A DNA stretch of 29,330 nt, from positions 1-29,330 of the forward strand of contig CAIKXW010000078.1 in the NCBI GenBank assembly GCA_903831485.1. The letters are read 5' to 3'. The DNA comes from an uncultured Alphaproteobacteria bacterium (lineage in GTDB: Bacteria > Pseudomonadota > Alphaproteobacteria > Caulobacterales > Hyphomonadaceae). A program made the position numbers and the translations under genes. Below are positions 7,972-14,306 of this stretch, in pieces (position 1 is the stretch's first letter; each line of letters opens with the position of its first letter). Under the pieces are notes generated by a model. It ran no database searches and was not told the origin of the DNA. It saw only the letters and a list, made by a program, of their open reading frames with translations.

Positions 7972-9299
7972 ACCTTCAGCGGCTGCGGCGGCAGGTCGGC
8001 GAACTTGCGGCCGTCCTTCGCCATAGAACGCAGCAGGTTCGAGACCGCGATTTCGGGGACGGTTTTCGACACGCGCTCGGTGACTTCGAGCACGCGTTGC
8101 AGGCCGACCTTGTCGCCGAGGAACATCGGTCCGCCCTTGTCCTGTGGCCAGCCATAGCCGTTGAGCCAGGTGACATCGATGTCGCCGGGGCGCTGGGCCA
8201 TGCCTTCTTCAAGGATGGCGGCGCCTTCGTTGATCATCGGGAAGACGCACTCTTCGAGGATCTCCTCCTGCGTGACCTTGCGCGGCGCGACGCCTGACTT
8301 GGCCGCGAACTCCTTCACGATCGCCTCCACTTCGGGAGAGGGACGGCCCACGCGGTTCTCATCGTAGTCGTAGTACCCCGCGCCGGATTTCTGGCCGCGG
8401 CGCGGGGTGCGCTCGCAGATCATGTCGCGCAGCGGGTTCGCGGTGGCGGCACCCGGCTTCCAGCCGATGTCGAGACCGGCAAGGTCGGACATCTGGTACG
8501 GGCCCATCTTGAAGCCGAACGCGTTGAACGCGGCGTCGATCTCCCACGGCATCGCGCCCGCCTTCAGCAGCGCGCCGGCCGGCAGACCGCGCTTCGACAG
8601 CATCCGGTTGCCGATGAAGCCCGGGCACACGCCGGCAAGGGCCGCCACCTTGTTGATCTTCTTCGCGAGGTCCATCGCGGTGGCGACGACCGTGTCAGAC
8701 GTGTGTTTCGCGCGGACGATCTCCAGCAGCTTCATCACGTTTGCCGGAGAGAAGAAGTGCAGCCCGATGACGTCTTCGGGGCGCTTCGTCACCGAGGCAA
8801 TCTCGTTGATGTCGAGATAGGATGTGTTTGTCGCGAGGATTGCGCCGGGTTTGCATATCCGGTCGAGGTCCGCGAAGATGTCCTTTTTCACCGCCATGTC
8901 CTCGAACACGGCTTCGATCACCAGGTCGCAATCGGCTAGATCGGCGCGGTTGAGCGAGCCGTTGAGCAGGCCCATGCGGATGCCGACTTCTTCCTGCGGG
9001 AAGCGGCCCTTGTCGGCCGAGGTCTGGTAGTTCTTGCGGATCACGCCGAGGCCGCGATCGAGCGCCGCCTGCTGTATTTCGACGATGGTCACCGCGATGC
9101 CGACATTGGCGAAGTTCATCGAGATGCCGCCGCCCATCGTGCCGGCGCCGAGCACGCCGACCTTCTTGATCGGCTTCAGTGACGTCCCGGCCGGCAGCCC
9201 CTTCACTTCCCACGCGGCTTTCGTCGCGGCCGAGATGTAGGCGGAGATTTCGTCGGCAGGAGCGGCGGGGGCGGCAAGGCTGGCGGATGTGGATGTCAT
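7968..9299 (-). CDS. 3-hydroxyacyl-CoA dehydrogenase (stand-alone HADH)
   Basis: A 443-residue NAD-dependent enzyme oxidising 3-hydroxyacyl-CoA to 3-ketoacyl-CoA in beta-oxidation. It has a Rossmann fold with GAGTMG (51-56), the catalytic region NTSYLDI (158-164) and GLHFFSP with H181, the paired E193 in LLEIV, and two C-terminal helical domains (GFIGNRML, then [11 protein letters not shown] and later WLNGYGWP). The C-terminal half matches the multifunctional FadB/FadJ proteins rather than short HbdA types, but the enoyl-CoA hydratase domain of about 300 residues is absent. Only a linker-like stretch of about 40 residues precedes the Rossmann fold. The ATG at 9299 has GAGG seven bases upstream. 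Cytoplasmic. Confidence 0.93.
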   Translation of the reverse strand: MTSTSASLAAPAAPADEISAYISAATKAAWEVKGLPAGTSLKPIKKVGVLGAGTMGGGISMNFANVGIAVTIVEIQQAALDRGLGVIRKNYQTSADKGRFPQEEVGIRMGLLNGSLNRADLADCDLVIEAVFEDMAVKKDIFADLDRICKPGAILATNTSYLDINEIASVTKRPEDVIGLHFFSPANVMKLLEIVRAKHTSDTVVATAMDLAKKINKVAALAGVCPGFIGNRMLSKRGLPAGALLKAGAMPWEIDAAFNAFGFKMGPYQMSDLAGLDIGWKPGAATANPLRDMICERTPRRGQKSGAGYYDYDENRVGRPSPEVEAIVKEFAAKSGVAPRKVTQEEILEECVFPMINEGAAILEEGMAQRPGDIDVTWLNGYGWPQDKGGPMFLGDKVGLQRVLEVTERVSKTVPEIAVSNLLRSMAKDGRKFADLPPQPLKV

Positions 9300-9399
9300 G
9301 GGATGTCCTCGATAACTGACGCGAGCGACGGGGTTGTAGATCGAAACCATCCTCACGGGAAACAGCATTCGTCCGGGGGCCAGACGTCTCCCGGCCGGA

Positions 9400-9789
9400 T
9401 CAGGGGGCGTCGATCCAGCGCCGGGCTTCCGGCCGCTCATCGAGGGCGAAGGTCTTCTCCTCGACCGGGGTGGTCCACTTGAACAGTTCGATCATTGCGC
9501 GTGCCCAGCCCGTAGCGCCTACAACCCCATAACGCCGGACATGTTTGAGTGACCACATCATCACCCCTGCCGCCTCGCCATCGAAAACCGCGCCCAGCTC
9601 TGCGCAGTCATAGTTGGCCATCAATAGCAGCAGATCGATCTGCTCCTGGGCGTCGAAAGCCGGGTCCACCCGGCGCGCCATCCACTCCACGCCTTCCCTG
9701 GCGATCTTCGCCCGAATCTCGAAGATCAGCAGACTCGGCCGTTGCGATTCCACCTGCACGACGGCGGTCGGCGAACTGCTGGTCTGCAT
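9400..9789 (-). CDS. SpoIIAA-like (STAS-related) protein
   Basis: A 129-residue soluble protein resembling the SpoIIAA-like family, small STAS-related proteins found widely in proteobacteria with no settled function. Seen: an N-terminal strand, a central AQEQIDLLLLMANYD segment, a conserved-looking RRYGVVGATGWARAMIELF stretch and a C-terminal FALDERPEARRWI helix, which fit that fold. There is no predicted signal or membrane segment. The ATG at 9789 has an AGGAG ribosome binding site. It lies upstream of the HADH gene on the same strand with a 100-base gap and diverges from a TetR gene. Family assignment is from pattern memory and only moderately sure. Confidence 0.7.
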   Translation of the reverse strand: MQTSSSPTAVVQVESQRPSLLIFEIRAKIAREGVEWMARRVDPAFDAQEQIDLLLLMANYDCAELGAVFDGEAAGVMMWSLKHVRRYGVVGATGWARAMIELFKWTTPVEEKTFALDERPEARRWIDAP

Positions 9790-9937
9790 GTGGGGCTCCT
9801 GCTCTGGACGACTACCAGCCGGCCGACGCGCCCGCGGTTCCGGCGACCGCTTCTCCCGGGGCGGCGCGCTTTCCCGACCTGGCCATGCCCCGGTGCTGCG
9901 GCGTGCGACACTTGGTCGTGAGTTTTCCCCTGCGTCA

Positions 9938-9960
9938 TATACTTGCTTGTTGGCAAGCTA
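9938..9960 (+). promoter_or_regulatory. Candidate promoter -10 and TetR-type operator
   Basis: TATACT (9938-9943) is a good -10 hexamer with no convincing -35. It runs into the palindrome GCTTG-TTGG-CAAGC (9945-9958), which extends imperfectly to TTGCTTG/CAAGCTA. The palindrome ends five bases before the ATG at 9963 of the TetR gene, the usual place for an autorepressor site. Inference: this regulator binds here and controls its own operon and perhaps the divergent gene. Confidence 0.5.
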
Positions 9961-9962
9961 AT

Positions 9963-10625
9963 ATGTTGCATCGCGGCATGTCATTGCGAAGCACTCCCGG
10001 CTTTGGCGACTACTCCGCCAGCACTGACCGCCAGACCCAGGCTGAGCGGCGGGAGACGGCTGAACGGGCCATACTCGAAGCCGCAAAGCGGATCGTGGCG
10101 GAGCGCGGCCTCGACGAACTGACCCTGAACCAGGCGGGGGAAGCGGCGGGCTACTCCCGCGCCCTGCCCGCGCACTATTTCGGCACCAAGAGCGCGATGC
10201 TGCATGCGCTAGCTGATCATATCGTCGCCGAGTACTCGGTGCGCGTGCGGTCCGGACCGATCGCGTCGCACGGACTCCAGCGCCTGATCGATGTGATCAT
10301 CTTCTGCGTCAATGACGCCGAGCGCGATCCCACCACCGTGCGCGTTTACCAGGCGCTGCTCGGCGCCGGTCTCACCCGCACCGATCTGCGACCGCTCGGC
10401 GCGCGTATAGCGCGGCAGGCGGTGGATGACATTGCCGGCCTGATCCGGGACGCCCGCAGCCTCGGCGAAGTCCGGCAGGACGTGCATGCACGGACCGAAG
10501 CATCTCTAATCATCGCCGCACTGCGAGGAGTTCTGTTCCAGTGGCTCATCAATCCCGATCACGTCTCGCTGTCGCGTATGCGCGACAGCCTGGTGGCGAA
10601 CGTGCGCAGCGCGCTCCAGGCATGA
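9963..10625 (+). CDS. TetR family transcriptional regulator
   Basis: A 220-residue TetR-type repressor. The N-terminal DNA-binding domain (about 30-80) shows AILEAAKRIVAERG, then LTLNQAGEAAGYSRALPAHYF with the recognition helix and the family YF-K signature. The remaining 140 residues are the ligand-binding domain, ending in a helix with LRGVLFQWLINP. The start could be the ATG at 9963 or at 9978; neither has a strong ribosome binding site, and the earlier one lies directly behind the palindromic operator. The stop overlaps the start of the AMP-binding-like gene (ATGA, 10622-10625), so regulator and target are one transcription unit. A CoA-ester or fatty acid ligand would fit the neighbours, but that is inference. 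Confidence 0.9.
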   Translation: MLHRGMSLRSTPGFGDYSASTDRQTQAERRETAERAILEAAKRIVAERGLDELTLNQAGEAAGYSRALPAHYFGTKSAMLHALADHIVAEYSVRVRSGPIASHGLQRLIDVIIFCVNDAERDPTTVRVYQALLGAGLTRTDLRPLGARIARQAVDDIAGLIRDARSLGEVRQDVHARTEASLIIAALRGVLFQWLINPDHVSLSRMRDSLVANVRSALQA

Positions 10626-11836
10626 CAGAGCCTGCGGCGCGCAGCCTCGAATACTGGGCCGCAGCGCGGGGCGGCGAGCCTGCCCTGCATGAGGGCAGGT
10701 CGTCGCTGACCTATGCAGAATGGAACGATTATGCCGACCTGCTGGCCGACGCCTTTGTCGGCCGCGGCCTCGGCGTGGATGACGTCATCGCGGTGCGTTG
10801 CCGCAACCGCATCGAATGGGCGGTCATCGCACTGGCCTGCGCCAAGATCGACGCACGACTGCTGACGCTCGACACCGACCTGCCCGCCAGCAAGATCCGG
10901 CAGCAGCTGATCGCCAGCCGTGCTTCGGCCGTCATCGTCGGCGATGTGGCGCCTGTGCGGATCGCGGCGGCGCTCGATGGCCTCAGCCTGCGCCTGCGCG
11001 CCAGCATGGATGCGGTCTATCCGGGCTTCTACAATTTCTGGGACCTGTTCCCTCCGGTGGCGCAGCCGCGGTTCGGGCGCGTGCAGCCATCCGTCATGGC
11101 GTGGACGCCAGGTGCTGTCGGCGGTTATGTTTCCTTGCCGCGCCGCCGGGCAGCACCCGCCTCGATTTCCCGCCCGCCTGCGCCTGACGAAGGCGTGTCG
11201 CTGATCACCGTGCCGCTGCACCGCAGCTGGGGTGGGACGCAGTTCTGGGCGGCCCTGACGGCTGGCCGCGAGATTGCATTCATGCGCGCGTTCAACGCGG
11301 TCGAAGCACTCGAGGTGATCCGCACGCGGCGCGTCACGCACTGGTGTGCGTATCCCGAAACTTTCCTTGAACTCCGGCGGCATGCGGACCGGATCGCGGC
11401 CGACGGAACCTCGTCGCTGAAGGAAGTGACGATCGGCGGCGCGGCGGCGCCCTGGATGCTGAAGTCATGGCTGATCGATGTCTTCGGCCCGATTGTCAGC
11501 GAGGCCTATGGATCGGCGCAGGCCGGCTATATCGCGACGCTTCCCGCCGAATCCTTTGCGGCCAAACGCGGCAGCTGTGGCCGCCCTGTGCGCGGCGCGG
11601 CGGTGGAAATCCGGGACGCCAAAGGCCAGCGCCTTCCGCCCGGCATGGTCGGCGAGATCTGGGTGCGAACGGCCCGCACGCTGGAATGCGAAATCGGCGG
11701 TGAAGCGCAGCCCGTGCGCCGCGACGAACAGGGCTTCGTTGCAACATTCGATTCGGGCCATCTCGATCAGGAGGGCTTCCTGTATCTTGCAGGAAGAGCC
11801 GTGGCGCCTCCAGACAACATGAATCGGCTCGGTTAG
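10622..11836 (+). CDS. Degenerate, truncated acyl-CoA-synthetase-like (AMP-binding) protein
   Basis: A 404-residue protein matching the large N-terminal domain of acyl-CoA synthetases/adenylate-forming enzymes: LTYAEWNDYAD near the start, VPLHRSWGGTQFW, FNAVEALEVIRTRRVTHW, SSLKEVTIGGAAAP, GSCGRPVRGAAVEI and GMVGEIWVRT. Three features argue against normal activity. The A3 P-loop (usually SGTTGxPK) reads WTPGAVGGYVSLPR (161-174) without the lysine. The A5 motif YGSTE reads YGSAQ (296-300). The chain stops just after the hinge motif (GFLYLAGR), so the C-terminal domain of about 100 residues with the catalytic lysine is missing. Typical members have 500 or more residues. The gene overlaps the upstream TetR gene by ATGA. 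It may be a pseudoenzyme that binds a CoA or acyl ligand; a decaying gene is the alternative. Confidence 0.8.
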   Translation: MTEPAARSLEYWAAARGGEPALHEGRSSLTYAEWNDYADLLADAFVGRGLGVDDVIAVRCRNRIEWAVIALACAKIDARLLTLDTDLPASKIRQQLIASRASAVIVGDVAPVRIAAALDGLSLRLRASMDAVYPGFYNFWDLFPPVAQPRFGRVQPSVMAWTPGAVGGYVSLPRRRAAPASISRPPAPDEGVSLITVPLHRSWGGTQFWAALTAGREIAFMRAFNAVEALEVIRTRRVTHWCAYPETFLELRRHADRIAADGTSSLKEVTIGGAAAPWMLKSWLIDVFGPIVSEAYGSAQAGYIATLPAESFAAKRGSCGRPVRGAAVEIRDAKGQRLPPGMVGEIWVRTARTLECEIGGEAQPVRRDEQGFVATFDSGHLDQEGFLYLAGRAVAPPDNMNRLG

Positions 11837-11849
11837 TCGTACTGAAGAG

Positions 11850-11869
11850 CGCCGGGCAAGCGCCCGGCG
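11850..11869 (+). repeat. Intergenic palindrome, copy 1 (possible terminator)
   Basis: An 8-bp perfect stem CGCCGGGC/GCCCGGCG with loop AAGC, followed by TTCC and no T-run, begins 14 bases after the AMP-binding-like gene. A second copy with identical arms and the same TTCC flank lies at 23384-23403. Likely a dispersed palindromic element that may also stop or protect transcripts. Confidence 0.65.
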
Positions 11870-11946
11870 TTCCGCAGGCCCGTTCCGGGTTTCCGCTCAA
11901 GCAGACCTGTAGCATACAAGGGAACGTCGTCCGTCAGGAGTTTCCA

Positions 11947-12516
11947 ATGCGCCTCGCCAAGCCCCGCATCATGCCGCTTCAGGACTCCGAACTCACGCTG
12001 GAGCAGCAGGAGCGGATTTCCAAGTCGCGGCAGAAGGACGGTTCGGTCCTCAACATCTTCCGCACGCTGGTGCGCTCGCCGGACGCATTCCGCGCCTTTT
12101 CGTGGTGGGGCGGATACATCATGGCCCGCAACTCTCTCAGCCCGCGCGACCGCGAGATCGCCATCCTGCGCGTCGGCTGGCTGTGCAAGTCCGGATATGA
12201 ATGGACGCAGCATCATCGCATCGCGCTTCAGTCAGGTCTCGACGCCGCCGAGATCGCGCGCATCAAGACGGGCGCCGCCGCCGATGGATGGACCGATGCG
12301 GAGCGTGCGCTGCTGACGGCGGTGGACGATCTCAACCGCGACCACTTCGTCGCCAACCCGTCCTGGGACGAGTTGTCGAAACACTACAGCGAGCGCCAGT
12401 GCATGGACCTCGTCTTCACGGTCGGCCAGTACACGCAGGTGTCGATGATCCTCAATTCCTTCGGCATCCAGGTCGAGGACGGCCAGACCGTCGATCCCGA
12501 CCTCAAGGCGCCCTGA
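11947..12516 (+). CDS. Carboxymuconolactone decarboxylase family protein (AhpD-like fold)
   Basis: A 189-residue all-helical protein of the CMD family. The family core is seen in DREIAILRVGWLCKSGYEWTQHHRIA (about 68-93, given here as shorter parts: DREIAILRVGW and C80-K-S-G-Y-E85-W-T-Q-H89-H90). It has a single cysteine at the active-site position, not the CxxC of AhpD peroxidase partners, so a decarboxylase-like or unknown reaction is more likely than a disulfide relay. The C-terminal part (LVFTVGQYTQVSMILNSFG) is also typical. The ATG at 11947 follows a CAGGAG ribosome binding site. The stop overlaps the SDR start (TGATG, 12514-12518), so the two are coupled and probably act in the same pathway. 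Confidence 0.87.
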   Translation: MRLAKPRIMPLQDSELTLEQQERISKSRQKDGSVLNIFRTLVRSPDAFRAFSWWGGYIMARNSLSPRDREIAILRVGWLCKSGYEWTQHHRIALQSGLDAAEIARIKTGAAADGWTDAERALLTAVDDLNRDHFVANPSWDELSKHYSERQCMDLVFTVGQYTQVSMILNSFGIQVEDGQTVDPDLKAP

Positions 12517-13340
12517 TGGCCGGACGGCTCGAAGGCAAGACCGCCATCATCGTCGGCGCCGGCCAGACCCATGCTCCCGAAAGTATGGGCGAGACGATCG
12601 GCAATGGTCGCGCCATGGCGATCCTGTTCGCTCGGGAAGGCGCGCAGGTGATGTGCGTGGATCTGCGTCTCGACAGCGCGGAAGAAACCGTCCGCATGAT
12701 CATGGACGAAGGCGGTCCGAGAGCCGGGGAAGCCTTCGCCTTCCCTGCTGACGTGACGCGCAGCGCGGATTGCGCGGCGATCGCTCGCGAAGCGGTCGCG
12801 CGAATGAACAGGATCGACATTCTCGTCAACAATGTCGGCACCGGGCGCGGCGACGCCCCGCCCCACGCCATCGAGGAAGATGCGTGGGACCGCATCATGA
12901 ACGTGAACCTAAAATCCATGGCGATGACTATCCGCCACGTCCTGCCCGTGATGCGGCAGCAGAAGTCCGGCGCGATCTGCAATATCTCGTCGCTGGCGGC
13001 GATCGCGGGGCACCACATGGTGACCTACGAGGTCTCGAAGATGGCGGTGAACCGGCTGACCACGGTGGTCGCGGCAGGCAACGCCAAGCACAATGTCCGC
13101 TGCAACGCGATCATGCCCGGGCTGATGGACACGCCAATGGCGATCACGGGCATCGCCGCGGCCAGCGGCAAATCAGCCGAGACGCTTCGGGCCGAGCGCA
13201 ATGCGCGGGTTCCCATGGGCCGGATGGGGTCAGGCTGGGATACGGCTTACGCTGCGCTATTCCTGTGCTCTGACGAAGCGCGGTTCATTACCGGGGCGAT
13301 TCTGCCAGTGGATGGGGGAACGTCAGTCACCGTCGGCTGA
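12516..13340 (+). CDS. Short-chain dehydrogenase/reductase with expanded nucleotide loop
   Basis: A 274-residue classical SDR oxidoreductase using NAD(P). The catalytic triad is seen: S158, Y171 and K175 in the YxxxK motif (YEVSK). The C-terminus has a typical FITGAILPVDGG. The cofactor loop is unusual: instead of TGxxxGxG it reads GAG (14-16), then about ten extra residues (QTHAPESMGE), then IGNGRA (28-33). I recall a small SDR subgroup with a similar GAGQ...IGNGRA loop. NNVG replaces the common NNAG. An acidic residue after the second strand (VDLR) suggests NAD preference. It overlaps the upstream CMD gene by TGATG. Substrate unknown; a hydroxy-acid, hydroxy-ring or hydroxyacyl-CoA compound would fit the context. 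Confidence 0.92.
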   Translation: MAGRLEGKTAIIVGAGQTHAPESMGETIGNGRAMAILFAREGAQVMCVDLRLDSAEETVRMIMDEGGPRAGEAFAFPADVTRSADCAAIAREAVARMNRIDILVNNVGTGRGDAPPHAIEEDAWDRIMNVNLKSMAMTIRHVLPVMRQQKSGAICNISSLAAIAGHHMVTYEVSKMAVNRLTTVVAAGNAKHNVRCNAIMPGLMDTPMAITGIAAASGKSAETLRAERNARVPMGRMGSGWDTAYAALFLCSDEARFITGAILPVDGGTSVTVG

Positions 13341-13379
13341 AGGAAGCTGACGCCAGTCTTACCGGGTTTTCGCCCGAAG

Positions 13380-13397
13380 TTGCGTCGCTTGACGCAA
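13380..13397. repeat. Perfect inverted repeat between SDR and PilZ genes
   Basis: TTGCGTC (13380-13386) and GACGCAA (13391-13397) flank a GCTT spacer. It lies 40 bases after the SDR stop and 101 bases before the PilZ gene. There is no T-run. It could be an operator for the PilZ gene or a weak terminator of the SDR operon. Confidence 0.4.
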
Positions 13398-13497
13398 GTT
13401 GCGCGAGGCCCAGAGCGCTTCGGGTAGACTCCTACGACAAGCAAATCATAAAGCTTCTGGTCCATAACTTCATCGGGGTGGGTACAAGAACGCGCTA

Positions 13498-13842
13498 ATG
13501 TTCAAGAAGACGCCCGATAAGCCCGACCCACTTGCGCAGCGCATGCGCAAGATCGCGGACGTGCCCGTGGAGGAGGTGACCTACTCCTCCGTCACGCCGG
13601 GCGAAAAGCGTTCTGAACGCAAGCCGACCTTCAAGGCCGCCACGCTGGCCTTCATCACGGGCGAGCGGGTTGACGTTGTGGTCAAGAACGTCAGCGACAC
13701 GGGCGCGCGGGTCGAATTCATGCGGGACATCCAGATTCCCGACCGGGTCCTGCTGTCGGAGCCGACCTTGCGCCTGAAGACCTGGGCCTATGCTATCTGG
13801 CAGACACGCGGCGCTGCAGGGCTTCAGTTCGTCAAGACCTAG
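13498..13842 (+). CDS. PilZ domain protein (putative c-di-GMP receptor)
   Basis: A 114-residue single-domain protein. The two PilZ ligand motifs are recognisable: an arginine motif at R38-S-E-R41 and the NxSxxG motif N64-V-S66-D-T-G69, followed by beta strands (VEF, RVLLS, TWAYAIWQ) and a closing LQFVK. PilZ domains of this size in alphaproteobacteria bind cyclic di-GMP and adjust motility or polysaccharide production. There is no signal peptide or membrane segment, so it is cytoplasmic. It lies alone between the SDR operon and a DUF983 gene, with a perfect hairpin just after its stop. The first 30 residues are charged and not part of the domain. Domain call is fairly secure; c-di-GMP binding is inferred from the motifs. 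Confidence 0.8.
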   Translation: MFKKTPDKPDPLAQRMRKIADVPVEEVTYSSVTPGEKRSERKPTFKAATLAFITGERVDVVVKNVSDTGARVEFMRDIQIPDRVLLSEPTLRLKTWAYAIWQTRGAAGLQFVKT

Positions 13843-13843
13843 G

Positions 13844-13865
13844 TCCGCTGCGACCTCGCAGCGGA
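13844..13865 (+). terminator. Hairpin after the PilZ gene (stem without T-run)
   Basis: TCCGCTGCG (13844-13852) pairs perfectly with CGCAGCGGA (13857-13865) around ACCT, starting two bases after the PilZ stop. There is no T-tract, so it may be a weak terminator or an RNA stability hairpin ahead of the DUF983 gene. Confidence 0.5.
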
Positions 13866-13900
13866 TGGACGGATCGGCCGCCTCAGCGCCAAGTGGTTGA

Positions 13901-14284
13901 ATGGATAAACCCCTCCCTCGCCGTGACACCTGGCTGGCCATTCGCCGCGGCCTGAGGCTGCGCTGCCCTGCATGCGGCGAGGGCAAGCTGCTGCGCGGCT
14001 ACCTGACCCCGGCCGAGACCTGCACAGCTTGCGGAGAACCTACGGGCGAAGTACGCGCCGACGATGCGCCGGCCTGGGCGACGATCCTGCTGGTCGGCCA
14101 CCTCGTCTCGCCGGCCTTCTTCCTGTTCGCGACGCAGGACGCCAATGCAAGCCTGATGGCGTTCATCCTCATCGCGTCGCTTGTGGTGGGGCTTAGCTTC
14201 TTCCTGCTGCCGCGTATGAAGGGACTCTTCATGGGCGTGATCTGGGGATCGCGCGCGGGAGAGACGCAGGCGGAGGCGGACTAG
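13901..14284 (+). CDS. DUF983 zinc-ribbon membrane protein
   Basis: A 127-residue small membrane protein of the DUF983 family. It starts with a cytoplasmic zinc-ribbon-like element with two CxxCG knuckles (C22/C25 in CPACGEGKLLRGYL and C41/C44 in CTACGEP), followed by two hydrophobic helices (about 58-76 and 84-103) and a short acidic tail. DUF983 proteins are widespread in alphaproteobacteria, and no reaction is established. The gene follows the PilZ gene by 58 bases in the same direction and converges on the RND pump gene with only 22 bases between stops. Confidence 0.88.
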   Translation: MDKPLPRRDTWLAIRRGLRLRCPACGEGKLLRGYLTPAETCTACGEPTGEVRADDAPAWATILLVGHLVSPAFFLFATQDANASLMAFILIASLVVGLSFFLLPRMKGLFMGVIWGSRAGETQAEAD

Positions 14285-14306
14285 GTCCGCCCCCGCAAAT
14301 GCGATC

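Noticed and set aside
11850..11869. A classical Rho-independent terminator
   Set aside because: The stem is strong but is followed by TTCCGC rather than a T-run, so I list it as a repeat with only possible terminator function.
11700..11900. Frameshift at the end of the AMP-binding-like gene
   Set aside because: I looked for the missing C-terminal domain after 11836. The next 110 bases hold only a palindrome and the ribosome binding site of the next gene, so a simple frameshift does not explain the truncation.
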